Assembly: GCA_033439295.1 (NCBI GenBank)
Contig: JAVTLE010000003.1
Span: 2,542,001-2,606,000, forward strand
Direction of reading: 5' to 3'
DNA from: Deuterostichococcus epilithicus
Lineage: Eukaryota; Chlorophyta; Trebouxiophyceae; Prasiolales; Stichococcaceae
DNA: 64,000 bases
Positions 44,415 to 57,100 of the stretch are shown one piece after another (position 1 is the first letter of the stretch; each line of letters starts with the position of its first letter). The translations under genes were made by a program, and so were the position numbers. Below the pieces are notes generated by a model, which saw nothing but the letters and a program-made list of their open reading frames with translations, made no database searches and was not told the DNA's origin.

Positions 44415-44455
<41 letters not shown>

Positions 44456-47400
44456 TGACCTGCGGACCGGAGCGGCATCGGGAGCTTGACGCGCAGACGA
44501 TGCCTGGTTTTGCGACTTGGGCTGCGCTGCTGAATTGCCGCCATGTTTGAATGAGTCGGTGTGGGCGAGACCAGCAGGCTCCAGTCGTGGCCTTTGCGCA
44601 CAGGCCGGCGCCAGTGCCGAGTCCATGCCGCCTTCATGCCGCTGATCCGATGCGATGCAGCAGCCTGGCCAGGCACAGACGCCTCAATGCTCTGGCGACT
44701 AGACTGGTTGGAGGCCGCACGAGAAGGCAGTCTCGGCCGTCACCTTGAGGCCGCGGTCCGCCGCGCTGCGAGCATACTCCTCCAGCCGCGCTGGCGTGCG
44801 GTGCGCGCTGACGATTGTCACCTCGCAGGGGATGTCGAAGTCCCGCAGCGCCTCCGCCGCCGCCCGCATCGTCGGCAGGTCCGAGTCCGAGCCCATGATG
44901 ATGCCCACCTGTGGGGAGTGCACGGATCTGTCGCAGTCAGGGTATGCATTTGCAACATGATGCGGCCCAGCGCTCCGGAAGTGGGCTTCGTGGATGCAAA
45001 CAGCACACCACCTTCTTGTTGGCTCCTGTCTGACAGCGGCAGATGGAACTGCGCTTCCCATCAACTCCAGACAGCACCAGGTGCGTGCCTGCGGCCGTGG
45101 CGCTGCTGCTGTCTGTGGCGGGCTGCTGCCGCTGCCGGCGGCACTGCCGCTGCTGCTGCCGCTGCCGCCAGCTCCGTCGTCGCCGGATGCGGCCTGCAGC
45201 GCGTCTGCCGCCTCGGGGTCGATAGCCCGGAGCCGCGAGCGCGCCTCCCCGGGCGTGGCTGCTGTGATGGTGACGTGCCCGACCTTGCGGCCGGGGGTGA
45301 TGCCGGCCTTACCGTACCAGTGCACCGCCGCGCCGGGGGTCTGCAAATACCAAGAGGGCGAGGCGTCATGGGCGTCAGCAGCGACAATGCAAGCACCGCT
45401 CCCTGAAGTCCGACCCAGACCCGCCGCAGGAGACGGCACATGCCATCGGTGGTCTTTCATGGGGCCTAACCGTCGGCCGCGGCACATGTGCATTCGGATT
45501 CAGCCGTGAGCAAGTCTGCTGGGACGAGACATCAACGGGAACCCAATCGCCTGAGATGCATCGCTTTCAGTCGTACCTGCAGGGCTCTGTGGAGCTTGGC
45601 CTGTGTGGGCGAAGCGCCGCCGTCCTCGCCAAGCAGGTTGAGCATGATTGCGCTGCCCACCTGTCAGATACATCATTCAGTAGTTGCGCCACACAGCATG
45701 CATGCCATGCATGTCTTGCGAGCCAGCTTGGCCACGTCGGCAGGATCTCATGCTGATGCGCATCGCAGTCTGCCTTTCTGGCACATTACATCGTGTGACA
45801 ACAGTATGCGGCTGCTGAAGCATGCCAATCGGAGCCGCAGACGCGGCCTGGGCCGCCGAACATGGACACCTGGCAGCACACCACACACACTGAACAAAGC
45901 CTGCATTGTAGTCACCTTGAGGTCTGTGGCACCCAGCGGCCAGCCGAGCACCGCGCGCAGGTGCTGCTCGTACTGGCTGGTGGCGCACCCCTCGATGGTG
46001 TAGTGCCCTGCGCCAGCCAGGGCCGCAGCGCATGAAAGCAGTACCGTGTAGCTGCAGCAGATCTACAGCAGAACGGCACTCCGATCCAGGCAAGCACGGC
46101 CTGCATTGCACCTGCCGAGGGATGACCGAGTTGCAGGCTGGAGGTGCACCGAACCAGGTCTGCGGAGCGCTGCCGACTCGCCTGAGTTGTGCGGTCGCGG
46201 TGCCACCTCATTCAGCAGCAGCTTGCCGTCCTCCAGCAGGAAGAGCTCCACGCCAAACACGCCGGCGCCTGCACCACATGGCCAGGTCACCTGGCGCTCA
46301 CCTGCCGCCTCAGATGTTGCCGCAGGTCGCTGTGAGTGGCGCCTGCCGGGACGAGCCACTACCGATGTCCCACTGCTGTCCCGGGCAGCAGCTGCAAGGT
46401 GGGCACGCGTTTCTGGGGAGGCATTTGACAAGGCGAATTATTCTCTTTTTGTCTGCAGCCTTGAATGGCTCGCGCTCAACAGGCATTGGTGCCAAACCCT
46501 ACACCATTAGCCCCCCCTCCCCCCCTCACCTGCCAGCGCCTTGACGGCGGCCTCCGCCAGCTGTGCCGCCGCCGCCGCGATCTGCTCTGGCACGTGTGCC
46601 GGCGCCTCCGTCACCCAGCAGATGCTGTCCCGGTGCACGGTTTCCACGACGGGAAAGGCGCGCGTCTCGCCGTCGGCGCCGCGCGCCACCATGCACGCCA
46701 GCTCCTGCGGGATGTGTTGCTCAAGAATTGAGGCCCAGCGCCATTGAGGTGCATTAGCGTTTCACTCGAGCCCAGCACCTGGACCCTGCACTTGAGATGG
46801 GAGTCACGAATGGGTGGCACGGATGGGGGCCCCCGCCTGGATCCTCTTCGCAATTGAGGCAGCGCGCCCCCGGTGCAAGCTCGCATCCCATGCCGCCAGC
46901 AGGCCATCTGTGCCTGGCACCAGGCAGGGCCGCCAGCCGTCCCTCCCGCAGCCTTCAACCCCGACCCCTGTGTTAGCAGTACCATGGGTCCTGCATGGCT
47001 CCCGTGGCACCTCCCCACCTTGACGTAGGGCGCCCACCGCTCGGCGTACAGCCCCTGCCTGTAGCCGCCCAGGGCGTCGACCGCCGTGCCCGCGTCCCGC
47101 TCCTCTCGCACCGCAGCATTGCCGCGCCCGTCGTACGCCAGCCTACGCTTGCACGGTTTGCACGAGTGAACAGGCAAGCGCGCTGACACAACGTGCAGCA
47201 ATGGCCCACTTTGGATCACTCTGTTGCGGCACTGCCGAGGCCGCTGCTGTGCTGCTGACTACAGCGCGGACTGTGTTGTAATTGCGGCGGCTCTGCCATG
47301 TGGTGCCATGTGACAAGTATCATAGAACATTGATGAGGCGCCCATGGGTGCCTGACTCAGCAGCCCTCCCGCATATCGCCGACGGCACCTGGAAGCCTCC

Positions 47401-48514
47401 ATGCTATGTGTCACGCCAGAGACGAACATGATGCCTGCAGGCGTTGCACCACCTTCCACTCACGTGCGTGACTTGAGCATGAAGGGGAAGCCGAACTCTG
47501 CGGCGGCCGCCGCCAGGTCGCCCGCGTTCTCGATGCCGCGGAAGTCTGGCAGCGGCACCCCGGCTGCCGCGAAGAACTGCTTTTGCCGCAGCTTGTCCTG
47601 CACGACGAGAATTGCACGGTGATCCGCAGGACATGGCGAGCAGCGCCGCATCGGCCATTTCCATCCGAAAGCCGCTCCACGACTCTGGAAACACAGTGCT
47701 GACAGCGCTTTGGCATGTGGCCGCTGTCTCGCCGAAATGTCGCGGCAGCGACCAGCCAATGCACATCTGCAGCGGCTTCCCGCTTGGGGATGCCTGCTCG
47801 AGCACGAGCATGACAGCTTTTACCTGGATGATCTGCAGCGTGCCGGCACTGGGGTGCACGCGGCAGCCGCCACCGCGCTCCAGCTCCGCCAGCACTTGTG
47901 TGTCCACGTGCTCGATCTCCACCGTCAGCACGTCGACGCCAGCGGCGAAAGCCGCGATGGCAGCCGGATCTCGGAAGCTGCCCTCCGTCTGCGCTGCAAC
48001 GACTGCGGCGGGGCAGACGGGTGTTGGGTCCAGCACCCGGATGGGCACGCCCAGCTGCGCCTGTCCAGAGGAAGCAAAAACCTGCCGTTTGCGGCGTGCT
48101 TGAGCCTGGTGCAGCGCTCGCTCTCATGCCTGGCTGTGCGCCCGCACACATACAATACACAGCGCCGCTGACGCGCTGGGCAGCCTCGCCGATCTACTGT
48201 GTGCAAGTATGGTGGTGGCTGAAATGCCATGCACTGGCATGCGGCATTGCAGCGCCCTTGCTCAACAGGCGTTCCACGGCGGAGCTCACCGCAGCGGTGG
48301 CGAGCATCTTTCCCAGCTGGCCGCCGCCGAGCACACCCACCGACGGCAGGTCTGCTTTGTCGCCGGTATAGCTTTCGCCTGCCGGCGCGCCCTCTTGCCA
48401 CGCTCGCTGCTCCTGCCGCTGCCGCCGGCTGCGGGGGTGCTGTGGGATCAGCTTCCAGCTACTTGCACTGGTGTTCGAGGATGGCGAGACAGCCTTGCCG
48501 GCATGAACCACCAT
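43896..48514 (-). CDS. PUR6: Phosphoribosylaminoimidazole carboxylase, fused PurK-PurE (ADE2/PUR6 type)
   Basis: Makes CAIR from AIR in de novo purine synthesis, plastidial in plants. Twelve exons chain in phase to 635 residues: 48290-48514, 47824-48060, 47464-47597, 47019-47142, 46530-46704, 46182-46268, 45916-46007, 45577-45660, 45089-45340, 44744-44908, 44319-44459 and 43896-44087. The first ~50 residues are Ser/Arg-rich and may be a transit peptide. The ATP-grasp PurK half begins [18 protein letters not shown] and includes [31 protein letters not shown] and [17 protein letters not shown]. The PurE half has [23 protein letters not shown] and [14 protein letters not shown], the catalytic loops. 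A Ser/Gly-rich linker joins the halves. Introns 6 and 9 need GC donors (TCAG|GCGAGT and CCGCAG|GCACGC). This fusion order is the fungal and plant one; animals use a different fusion. Confidence 0.95.
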
Positions 48515-49522
48515 GCAAGCGCTGATGTGGTACTATTCGCAGCTGCACTTTCCCATGCGCCTGCCGTACCTGGACTGCTGCGGCAGTGCCACGGGCCGCA
48601 TGCCAGGGAGCTGCAGCGGCCTAAGTGGGCTACACCAGCTGCTCTGGGTGCGGCAATCACATCGCAGGTGGGCTGCGCTGCTGCGCGAGCTTCCGAGCTG
48701 CAGAGGCTGGCGGCCGATCCGCGCTGTGTCAAGCCGGCCACCCCGCAACAACAGGGGCGCGCCGACCATCTGCAGTCACGGTGGTGACCCCTGACCTTCA
48801 AGATGCCAGCAGCTGCTTCAAGGGTTCGGGTCAGCAAAGCCCAGACGGTGCAGACTTCGCAACACAGTCACTTGTCGAGCGGGAATTTCGGGTTTGTGGC
48901 TGGATGTCCGCAGAGTCTGCGGCAGTTGTATGCAGACGCTGACATGAGGCGTTGAACAGCACTCGCAATCCTGCAAAGTCGCAGCCAGTCAGTTCAGCTG
49001 TTCGCCCCGCCCTGCAGCAAGCCAGGGTGGTTTCAAATGACGAGATGACAGCCGGCACAGCGGCAGAGGCGAATCGCCCAAGGCGATGCAGCATGCCAGG
49101 TTGCGATACAGCAGAAGGCGCTGAGGCTGACTGAACCAGTCTTGCACGAGAAACTAGCGACACAAAAAAAAGCCGCAGCTGCAGCCACGTCGCTCGCCTG
49201 AGCGCATGCGTGGAGGGGCCACGCGTGCCGGCATGTTCGAAGCAACACGGCAGAGCACGAGAACGAAAGCCACGGTCTGCAGTTCAATTACAGCGCAGTC
49301 ACTCAGCAGGTAGGAGCATCGAAGAGGCAGGTCTTGAGGGCACATGCCCTGCCTGGACTACTACGAAAGGCTGATGCCTCTCGGCATTGTCCTGTTCATT
49401 GCTGCGAATGGTTGCAGGTTTGCAAAGGGAACGTGGATGTACACGTGGCCCACGCCTCCCCATCGGTAACCTTGCCGAAGGCTGCAGGCTGGGGTCGGAT
49501 CCACTGACACGGGCCCCCGCCA
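48515..49522. other. Intergenic region upstream of AIR carboxylase
   Basis: About 1 kb with no recognisable gene. It should carry the AIR carboxylase promoter and the 3' untranslated region of the membrane-protein gene. Confidence 0.4.
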
Positions 49523-50401
49523 TCAGCGCTTGCCTGCGCGCCCCGCCGCCATCGCACCGGTGGGCGCAAAGTCCTGCTGGTACCGCTCCGGCCCGAATTG
49601 CCGCTTCTGGCCGGTGGCGGACGCCTTGACCAGCTGCTTGAGTAACACGCCCCACACTGGCATGCTACCGAACACCGCCAAGAGCACCTGTGATTCGTAG
49701 GCATCGAGTCAGGCTCGTGCAGGCTCTGTCGGCGCTGCGGTGTGCATTGCTGAAAACACATCCCCAGGTGGCGCTACCCGGTGCCCGCACGTTGCCAGCA
49801 GCTTCGTAAGGTTCATCACGCCGATTGAGCCAGGCCACGAAGCAAACCGAAGCCAAGCCATGCAAAGAAAGAAAGAGATCTCGTGCCTTGGTGACCGTTG
49901 AGCCGCAGGGCGTCACGCGGTGCTGATATAACAGGCCAATCGTCACGTTATTGGCTGCCGCCAGCATCGTCAGCAGCTTCCAGTTTGCCGGGTGCCGGCT
50001 GTCCAGCTGTCTGGACAGCATGGTGATGGCGTAGCCTGCAAGACACAGGGACAGTGATGGCTACTGCACAAATTTCAAGGTGGCACAATCTAGCGGCACA
50101 TGCCCTGCTCGTTTGACAGATGCCATGCCAATGCCAGGCTGCGCGGTCGAGAAGCAGGCTTGGTGGTGCCAACACATTGAGACTGCGCGCTCACTCAAAG
50201 TTTGCAGACCGTCTCTGCACCTGTGATATACAGGACCATGGGCGCGATGCCGCACAGCGTCCACAAAGCCAGACCGCCACGGCGGCAGTTGCGGCCTTGG
50301 TCGCCGCCGTAGATGCCCAGCAGCGCGAAGGCTCCGCCCGTCAGCAGCGCATCTCCAAACGCCCACATGATCTGTACAATGCGAAGGATATCCAACGCCA
50401 T
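49523..50401 (-). CDS. Small multi-pass membrane protein, unknown function
   Basis: Not recognised. Three exons in phase, 50221-50401, 49917-50035 and 49523-49687, give 154 residues. Hydrophobic segments are ILRIVQIMWAFGDALLTGGA (continuing FALLGIYG), GLALWTLCGIAPMVLYIT, LLTMLAAANNVTIGLLYQ and VLLAVFGSMPVWGVLLKQLV, so four membrane helices are likely, followed by a basic, charged C-terminus. The loop after helix 1 (GGDQGRNCRRGG) is polar. The ATG at 50399-50401 directly precedes the first helix, so either there is no cleaved signal or an upstream exon is missing. It has no operon-like partner; its neighbours are AIR carboxylase and POT1 on the same strand. Confidence 0.6.
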
Positions 50402-51118
50402 GCCAGGCCACTTCGGCTGCAGCAGCTGGTGTGCCTGATGATACCCAGCGACGCGAGACTGACACTTGCAGCACCTGCACAGCATATAATTGTCTCACAA
50501 AAGAAGAGCAACGCCACTTCGACTGCAACGAGGGGCTGCTGCTGCTGAGTACCCACTTGCAGGTCGTTGCAATCATGCTTGCTCAATCACGAATGCGAGG
50601 AAAGATTTATACGCCATGCATCTCACCCACTTATATAGCTGTTGGCGACCAGAAAATGCCGCGGGTGCTTGAAACGCGCTTCCACCAGCGATCAACTGCC
50701 AACGACTTTGGCGGGGACGGAGGTCCTCCGCACGGCGCCTGACGTTGTCCGGATGCGGCTTTCAGTTCGAGACAGTGCCGTAAGTCTTCAGGAGAGCTTT
50801 GCGATCACTGAAGACGCTGGCCGCGTGGCCGGCGGAAACGCGGAGAGAGCGCATCTGTGTTTGGCCAGCTGCGTATTCTCGGTTTGACTGATGCTGACGT
50901 CACTGCTGCACTGCTTGCCTTCGAGTTGCAAACCCGCTATCGGCATCAAAAGCTACCACGGCCAAGCAGCTATCCGGCAAAACAGGCCTGTGCGCACAGC
51001 CTTGAAACCTCAGACAACATCCTGGCTGCTATCTGCGTAGACTCGTCTCCGCTGGTCTGAGCAGGCCGCGCAGAGCATTTAACCGAAGATACACTCATTT
51101 GACCAGCCACAGTGCTAG
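50402..51118. other. Intergenic region between the membrane-protein gene and POT1
   Basis: About 700 bases with no convincing exon on either strand. It should contain the membrane-protein promoter and the 3' end of POT1. Confidence 0.4.
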
Positions 51119-54100
51119 TCAGGCGGCGCCAGGCTCGACGGCGCAGCGCGGCTGCAGCGCCGGGGCCACACGGGTGTCGCACAGCATGTGCACCGCTTGC
51201 TTCTGTGACGGATTGTCCTCGGTGTCTTGATAAAACGTCTTGATCGCCACCTCCATCCACGCGCCGCCCTCCCTGAGCTGACACATGAAGATAGTCAACA
51301 TCCAGAGGTGGCCCGGCGGCTGGTTTGACCCATACGAACTCGTGTGCAGCTGTGCGGCCCACCTGCACCACCTGCTCGCAATCAGGCCCTGGCCTGCCAT
51401 AGTTCCCAGGCTCCATTCAGAGGCAGCGCTGCCACTGCACCGCGCATGCAGTCGTCGAGGCGCATGCTCTCGACCTGCAGCACCTCCGGCTGGCATCAGG
51501 GAATGTGAGGGGGACAGGCCGGCCCACCTGGGCTGGGGCACGTCGTTCTGAAGCGCGGCCGTGGTGCGCCGCAGCGCCTCCGCGGCGACGGCGTCCGCGG
51601 CCAGGTCGCGCGGCACGAAGCCGCCGAAGAAGCGCCCGGCCTCATCGTACAGCAGCAGCGGCAGCTCGGCGGTGGCATCCTGCACCGTTAGCTGCGCGCC
51701 GTACACCCAGCGCTCGCCTGTGGGCAGCGGACGAGCACGTTGCATCCAGGATACTCGTGGAGACTCGGGCTGCGGGTGTCAAGCTGCCCAGGCCATGAGC
51801 TGCTGGCCACCCGCGCGCGCTTGCTCCTGCAGCTGCCGGCGGTGTCCACACATGTGTGTGCAGAATCACATAAGCCAAAGTGGCTTCATGCCCAGCGCAA
51901 CACTGGAAGGTACACACACGCGCCAGTGTCGCCAAGTCGGCAGGGCGCTGCTGCATGGCATCACACAGCCGCACACCTGCGGTGCCCTGCGCGTCGGCAT
52001 CGCGGTGGCACAGGTCCGCGGCATCTGACGGCACCATCTCCGTGACCCGCACCAGGCAACGGTCCCGCAAGATCTTGCCGGTCGCCGTGCTCGCTAGCAC
52101 CTGATGAGGAAAGATGAGGAAATGGGCACGGCAGAAGATCCGAGAGCATTGCATGCGACTGAGGGGCATGCTACAGGTGAGCCTGCTGCATGCCGCAGCA
52201 TCAGCGTGCGACTGCAAGAACCACACAGCTGTGGCTTCACAGTGCAAGCAGCAGCGCAAAAAGACGGCTGGGTTCAAAAGGGCTTCCAAACATACCTGGC
52301 GCAGGGTCCGGAACGGCTGCGACTGGTGCGGCGTGACTGACGCCCACTCCTGCTTGTCTGCCGGCGCCCACCCTGCAGTATAAGTGAACCAGTGAGTGCC
52401 GATTCGGTGACCAACTGCCAGGGTGCGCCCTTGCGCAGGCCCGCAAGCCAACAGACCACGTATGAGACTGCGCGCAATGCCGTGACGAAGCGTGATTCTT
52501 TACGGCTTGCCCACTGGCATGCCTCCTGAGGTACTGGCACATGCATTGCAGTTTGCGGTCTGCAGCCGCCTGTCACCACTGGGCCTGCCGGTGCATGCAC
52601 CGAGCGCACCTGTGGTGTTGTTGGCAGCGCGCCGCCGGGCGTCCTCCCCCATGCAGGCGGCAGTTTCGCCCCAGGGCAGCCACTTGGAGGCGGCATGGAA
52701 GGCGCCCTGCAGCTGGCCTTCCGTCACAAAGGCGCCCACATTGCGCAGCTTCACCCAGGCGCCTGCAAGGCACACACGAGAGCACTGACAAGAGGGGCGA
52801 TGCATGGCGCATGTCATGCATTTGGAAGATGGGGCACGATCCCGTATGCAAGTCTTTCAGGATGCGACGTCCAGCAGGATCCACGGAGGTGACAGCGGCC
52901 AAGCCACCGCACACCTGGCTGCGGCATTTTCTGGTCACGCGAGACGCTCGCGGACACAAACACCGGCAGCGCGGTCCCCAGCGGCGGCATGTCGTCGCCC
53001 ATCACCGCCAGCTCCTGCAGTTGATTGCAGACACAGGCTGTCACACAGACGGACACCGCAGGTGCCCTGTCTCCCAGCCACAAGTTCCGTCCAAGGCTGC
53101 TGCCAGACATCTACACCTGCTTAACTGGGCCCAGGATCTTGCGGCGCACACCCTGCTGAAGTGCGGAGACAGTCCTGCGCCCACCTTGCCTGAGCTGGGA
53201 AGTTCTCGGCATCAACGACGACCCGACACACGGCCAGGCCTTGGCAGGGAAGGCGTGTGTCATCGGCCTGGCCTCACCTCCGGCGTAAGCCACTGGCGAG
53301 CACGGTTTGCGGGCAGCTGCATCGGCTGCGGCGGGCGGGCGCAGGCGCCGCCGTTCTGCTGCTCAGGCGCCACCGGCACCTCCACCCGCGTGGTCAGCCT
53401 GCAGCGTCAGCGCTCAGCTCATCCACGGCCACTGGCATTTCTGTCGAAACAGCCACATGCCCAACCAATGCAGCATCTGGCATCAATCAGCAAGAGCCCA
53501 CGGATGTACGTGGTGAATAACGGTGCCCCAGCGGTAAATAAACTCAACTCCCAGCTTTGGTCCAGCAAAGCCTGCCCTGCAACTTGTTTTATCACGTGGA
53601 TGTCACAGAATTCTGACTCACCCTGATGGCAGCGGCAGCGCATCTGTGCCGTCCCAGACGAACATGAGCAGGCCGCCGCCAGAGCCGCCCGCCCCATGGC
53701 CCGCGCCGCCTGCCCCATGCCCCAGCTTTGCGTCCTCGGCAGCTGCCTTCGGGTCGGTAACCAAGCGAACAGCCAGCACCTGCGGTGTGTGTGCAGGCAG
53801 AAGTGAGGGGGACACATGCCGAGGTGTGGTGCTGCTGGATGCCGCGATGGGTGACAGCGCTCGTCTGGCACCGGTCTCATCAAAAGGTGCTTCGTCGACA
53901 GACAGTTCCAGGCTGCACTTGGGCTCAGGCGGTCTGGAAGCTGGGTGCATCAGATGGCTGCAGCACGTCTGCATGCTGGGTGCATGAGACGGCTGCAGCA
54001 CGGCCAGCGACAACGTAAAGTGGCTCCGACCAGTGGATGTGAGAGCGCCGGTGAAAGCGCAGAGTGCACACGGCGGAGCCCCTACCCTGCAGATGCAGTC

Positions 54101-57100
54101 GAAGAAGGTGCCGTGCCGCGCCTCCATGAGCTTGCGCAGGTACTTTGATCGCCCGACGCCGCGCGGCAGCCCTGTCCGATATTCCCGCAGCAGCGCCAGC
54201 AGCAAGCCCTCATTGTGCCCATGGAAAGCAAAGGTACGCCCGGAGTGCGCGTACGGCTCCAGCGGGCCCTGCACCGGGGGTGGAATCGGCCGTGTCGAGG
54301 GTTCGAAACTGCGGCGCCGCCTCTGAAGCAGTCCCGGATCCACAGCAAACCGTTTCACAGCGGCAAAGCCTGAATGTTGCAGCCATCGCGACCTCAGGCA
54401 CAGCAAGGGAGACAGGGCAGAAACACAGCACGGTGTACAATACCATCAAGCAGCCGGAGCACAGCTCTTAGCACCTGCGGGTTGCCCTGGAAGAGGCAGA
54501 AGGCGAGGGCAGAGCCCGGGCCCACTTTGCCAGTGAGCTGCGGCCTGCCATTGTACATGTCTCCCTGCACGGGTTGGCACAACGCTTGCGGATCTCCACC
54601 GTATCCTTCCGACCCTTTGGGACCCCGCAGAAAGGAACGGGCCAGCTGCAGCGTCCACACAGGCCACGTGGCGCCCGCCGTGACGGAAGTCCGGCAGCTG
54701 GCGCATCAAAGGACAACGACCAACAGCAGCTGTGAACGCACGAATGGAGGCTACAGCAGCTGCACGCCTCTCACATGCAACCGACGGCCGGGCGGCACCC
54801 CACCTTGACACGATGCACGCGGATGATGTCGCCGGCGCGCCGAACGTGCGGCAGCGCCGCCTCAGCGCCGAACAGGATGAAATCCACACCATCCTCCAGG
54901 CCCGGCGTGTCCTCAGTGGATAGGTCCAACAGCGCCAGGTTCACCACCCAATCTGCAGCAGGAGAACCAGTGCCTCGAAGCCTACAGTGCGACGTGTCAG
55001 CAGTGTAGCGGCCATTGTCGGGCCGTTCTCGAATGTCATCACCCATGTCAGGATTGCACACACACAGCATCAGCGAGGCCTGTCGTGAGCAGCCGAGCCT
55101 TGCGTGCTCGGATTCTCAAGATGGAGCTGCAGCGGCACTGGGCATGGGCTGATGCAACTTCGCCACATTGCAGCATGGGGTAGCACACACAGCTGCTCGG
55201 CAAGCGGGGTCTGGCTTCGTGCATCGATTGGAAATGCGTACCTGTGCCCCTGCTGCGGCGCGGTCGGGTGGCCTCGGACACGACTGCATAGACATGGCAG
55301 AGGCGTCCCCTGAAGTTGCCCACCTGCATTCAGGCCAGCTGTTCCGTTTTCCCAAGGTTTCATCAGGCTCGGACACCCACAGCTGGCAGGGTGAACAATC
55401 CGCTGCAAGTGAGGGCGATCAGAGCCGGCAAGCTGCAAGCCCGTTGCCGCATGGGCTCAGCAGAGCTGGAACTTCAGCACAGCCCACAAATGCTGCAAAT
55501 ATGGGTGCAATCGTCATGCTGCAGAAGTGCGCGCAATGCACCGTCACGATGCATGCTGGCACACACTCACCTCGCTGAGCATGGTGTACGCGTACTGCCC
55601 GCCATCGCGCGGCGTGGCGTTGCGCGGCACGAACAGCCCGCCGTCTGGGTGCGGCTGCGGCTGCGTCACAGGGGCATCGCAGGCGGTCAAAGCACGATCT
55701 CAGCGGCAGGCCATTGAGGCATGTGAGGCTGGAGACGTGCAGGCAACCGTGCACAGCGAGCTGCATGGCCCGCTGCTAGCATGGGGACGATGCACAGTGC
55801 GCAGCACCCTAAACCCTAAACCTTGAAGCGGACCCCGAATCGGCGCTCTGCAAAAGCAGTCCCAGATCGGCGCCCAGAGCGAGTCGGAAGCCTGCTCACC
55901 TGTGGCAGCAGCAAAGGCTGCTCGGCCACGCCCTGAGCAGCAGGTACAAGAGCCAGCTGGGGCAGTGCTGCCGGCGGCACAGCAGCGCCCTGCTGCCGCG
56001 TCGGCTGCAGCACTGGCGGCGCTGGCCGGCGGCCCGGCTGGCTGGCCGAGGTTGGCGGGGAAGCAGCAACAGGACCGGGAGACGCCGCCTGCGCCTGGTG
56101 GCGCGAAGAGCGCAGCAGCACTGGCGATAGCGCCGCCCGCACAGGCGACAGCCCCTGCTGGTGCGCCTGTGGCAGCCGGGTCAGCTTCGCTGCCGACGGC
56201 GGCGCTGCCAAAAGCTCCGAGGCAGGCGCGCGCTGCGCCGCCGGCGCCCCGGCCGCGAGCGCCGCTTCTGATGCCGCTGTGTCCTGAGCGCTGCCTTTCA
56301 TGCTCACTGAGCCGGCTTGAAGTGCTGCCCCTGCCCGTGCAGCTGGGGTGCCACCAGCAGGAAGCTCGCCCGGCAGCTCGGCCCCTGCCTGCGCTGCTGC
56401 CGGAGGGGCGGCGGCCGCGTCAGCAGACGCCTGCCCGCCGTCACGCGAAGGGGTCGGCTGCTGCAGCACTGACGCCGCTGTCTCGGGCAGCTGGTCCACT
56501 GCCGCGTGCGCCGCGGGTGCCTGCTGAGAGCTTCGCGCGGCCTCGGCGCCCGCTGGAAGCGTACGCGCCTGCGTGGCAGCGTGGCCTCTGGTGTCCGCCG
56601 TTGCCGCTGGCAGTGCCAGATGCCAGGGCTGCACCAACGCCGAAGAGCGCGGGCTGGGACGCTGCCGCCATGGCGCGGGGCGTGGCGCAGGCAGCGGTTG
56701 TTGCTGGCTGCCGGACGCGCCGGGCTTCGTGTGCCGCTGCTGCGCCGGCAAGGCTGACGGCATCGACCTTTGCTGGCGGTCGGCAGCCTCTGTCGGCGCT
56801 GGGACGGGCGGCTGCTGCAGGCCGCTGGTGGCTGGAGGCGGCTGCACTGGCGACTGGAAGTGCGCAATAGGCGAGCCTGCCCGCTGCGCCTCTGTGGCAG
56901 CTGCCAGCGACGGGAGCCAGCGAGCTGGCTCCCTCGGTGGCGCCGAAGAAACCCTACTCGCGCGGCCCGGCGATGGCCGCCAAGGCTCCCCGCTCCGCAG
57001 ATCGCGCGTCGCCGCCACAGGCGCTGGGTGCCCGTGCTGCCGCTGCTGTGGGCTCCCGCTGGTGGTAGCAGCCGACGCCGATGCGGCCGCCGCATGCGCT

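Noticed and set aside
54299-54312. GGGTTCGAAAC resembling a tRNA T-loop
   Set aside because: There is no matching acceptor stem, D-arm or anticodon arm around it.
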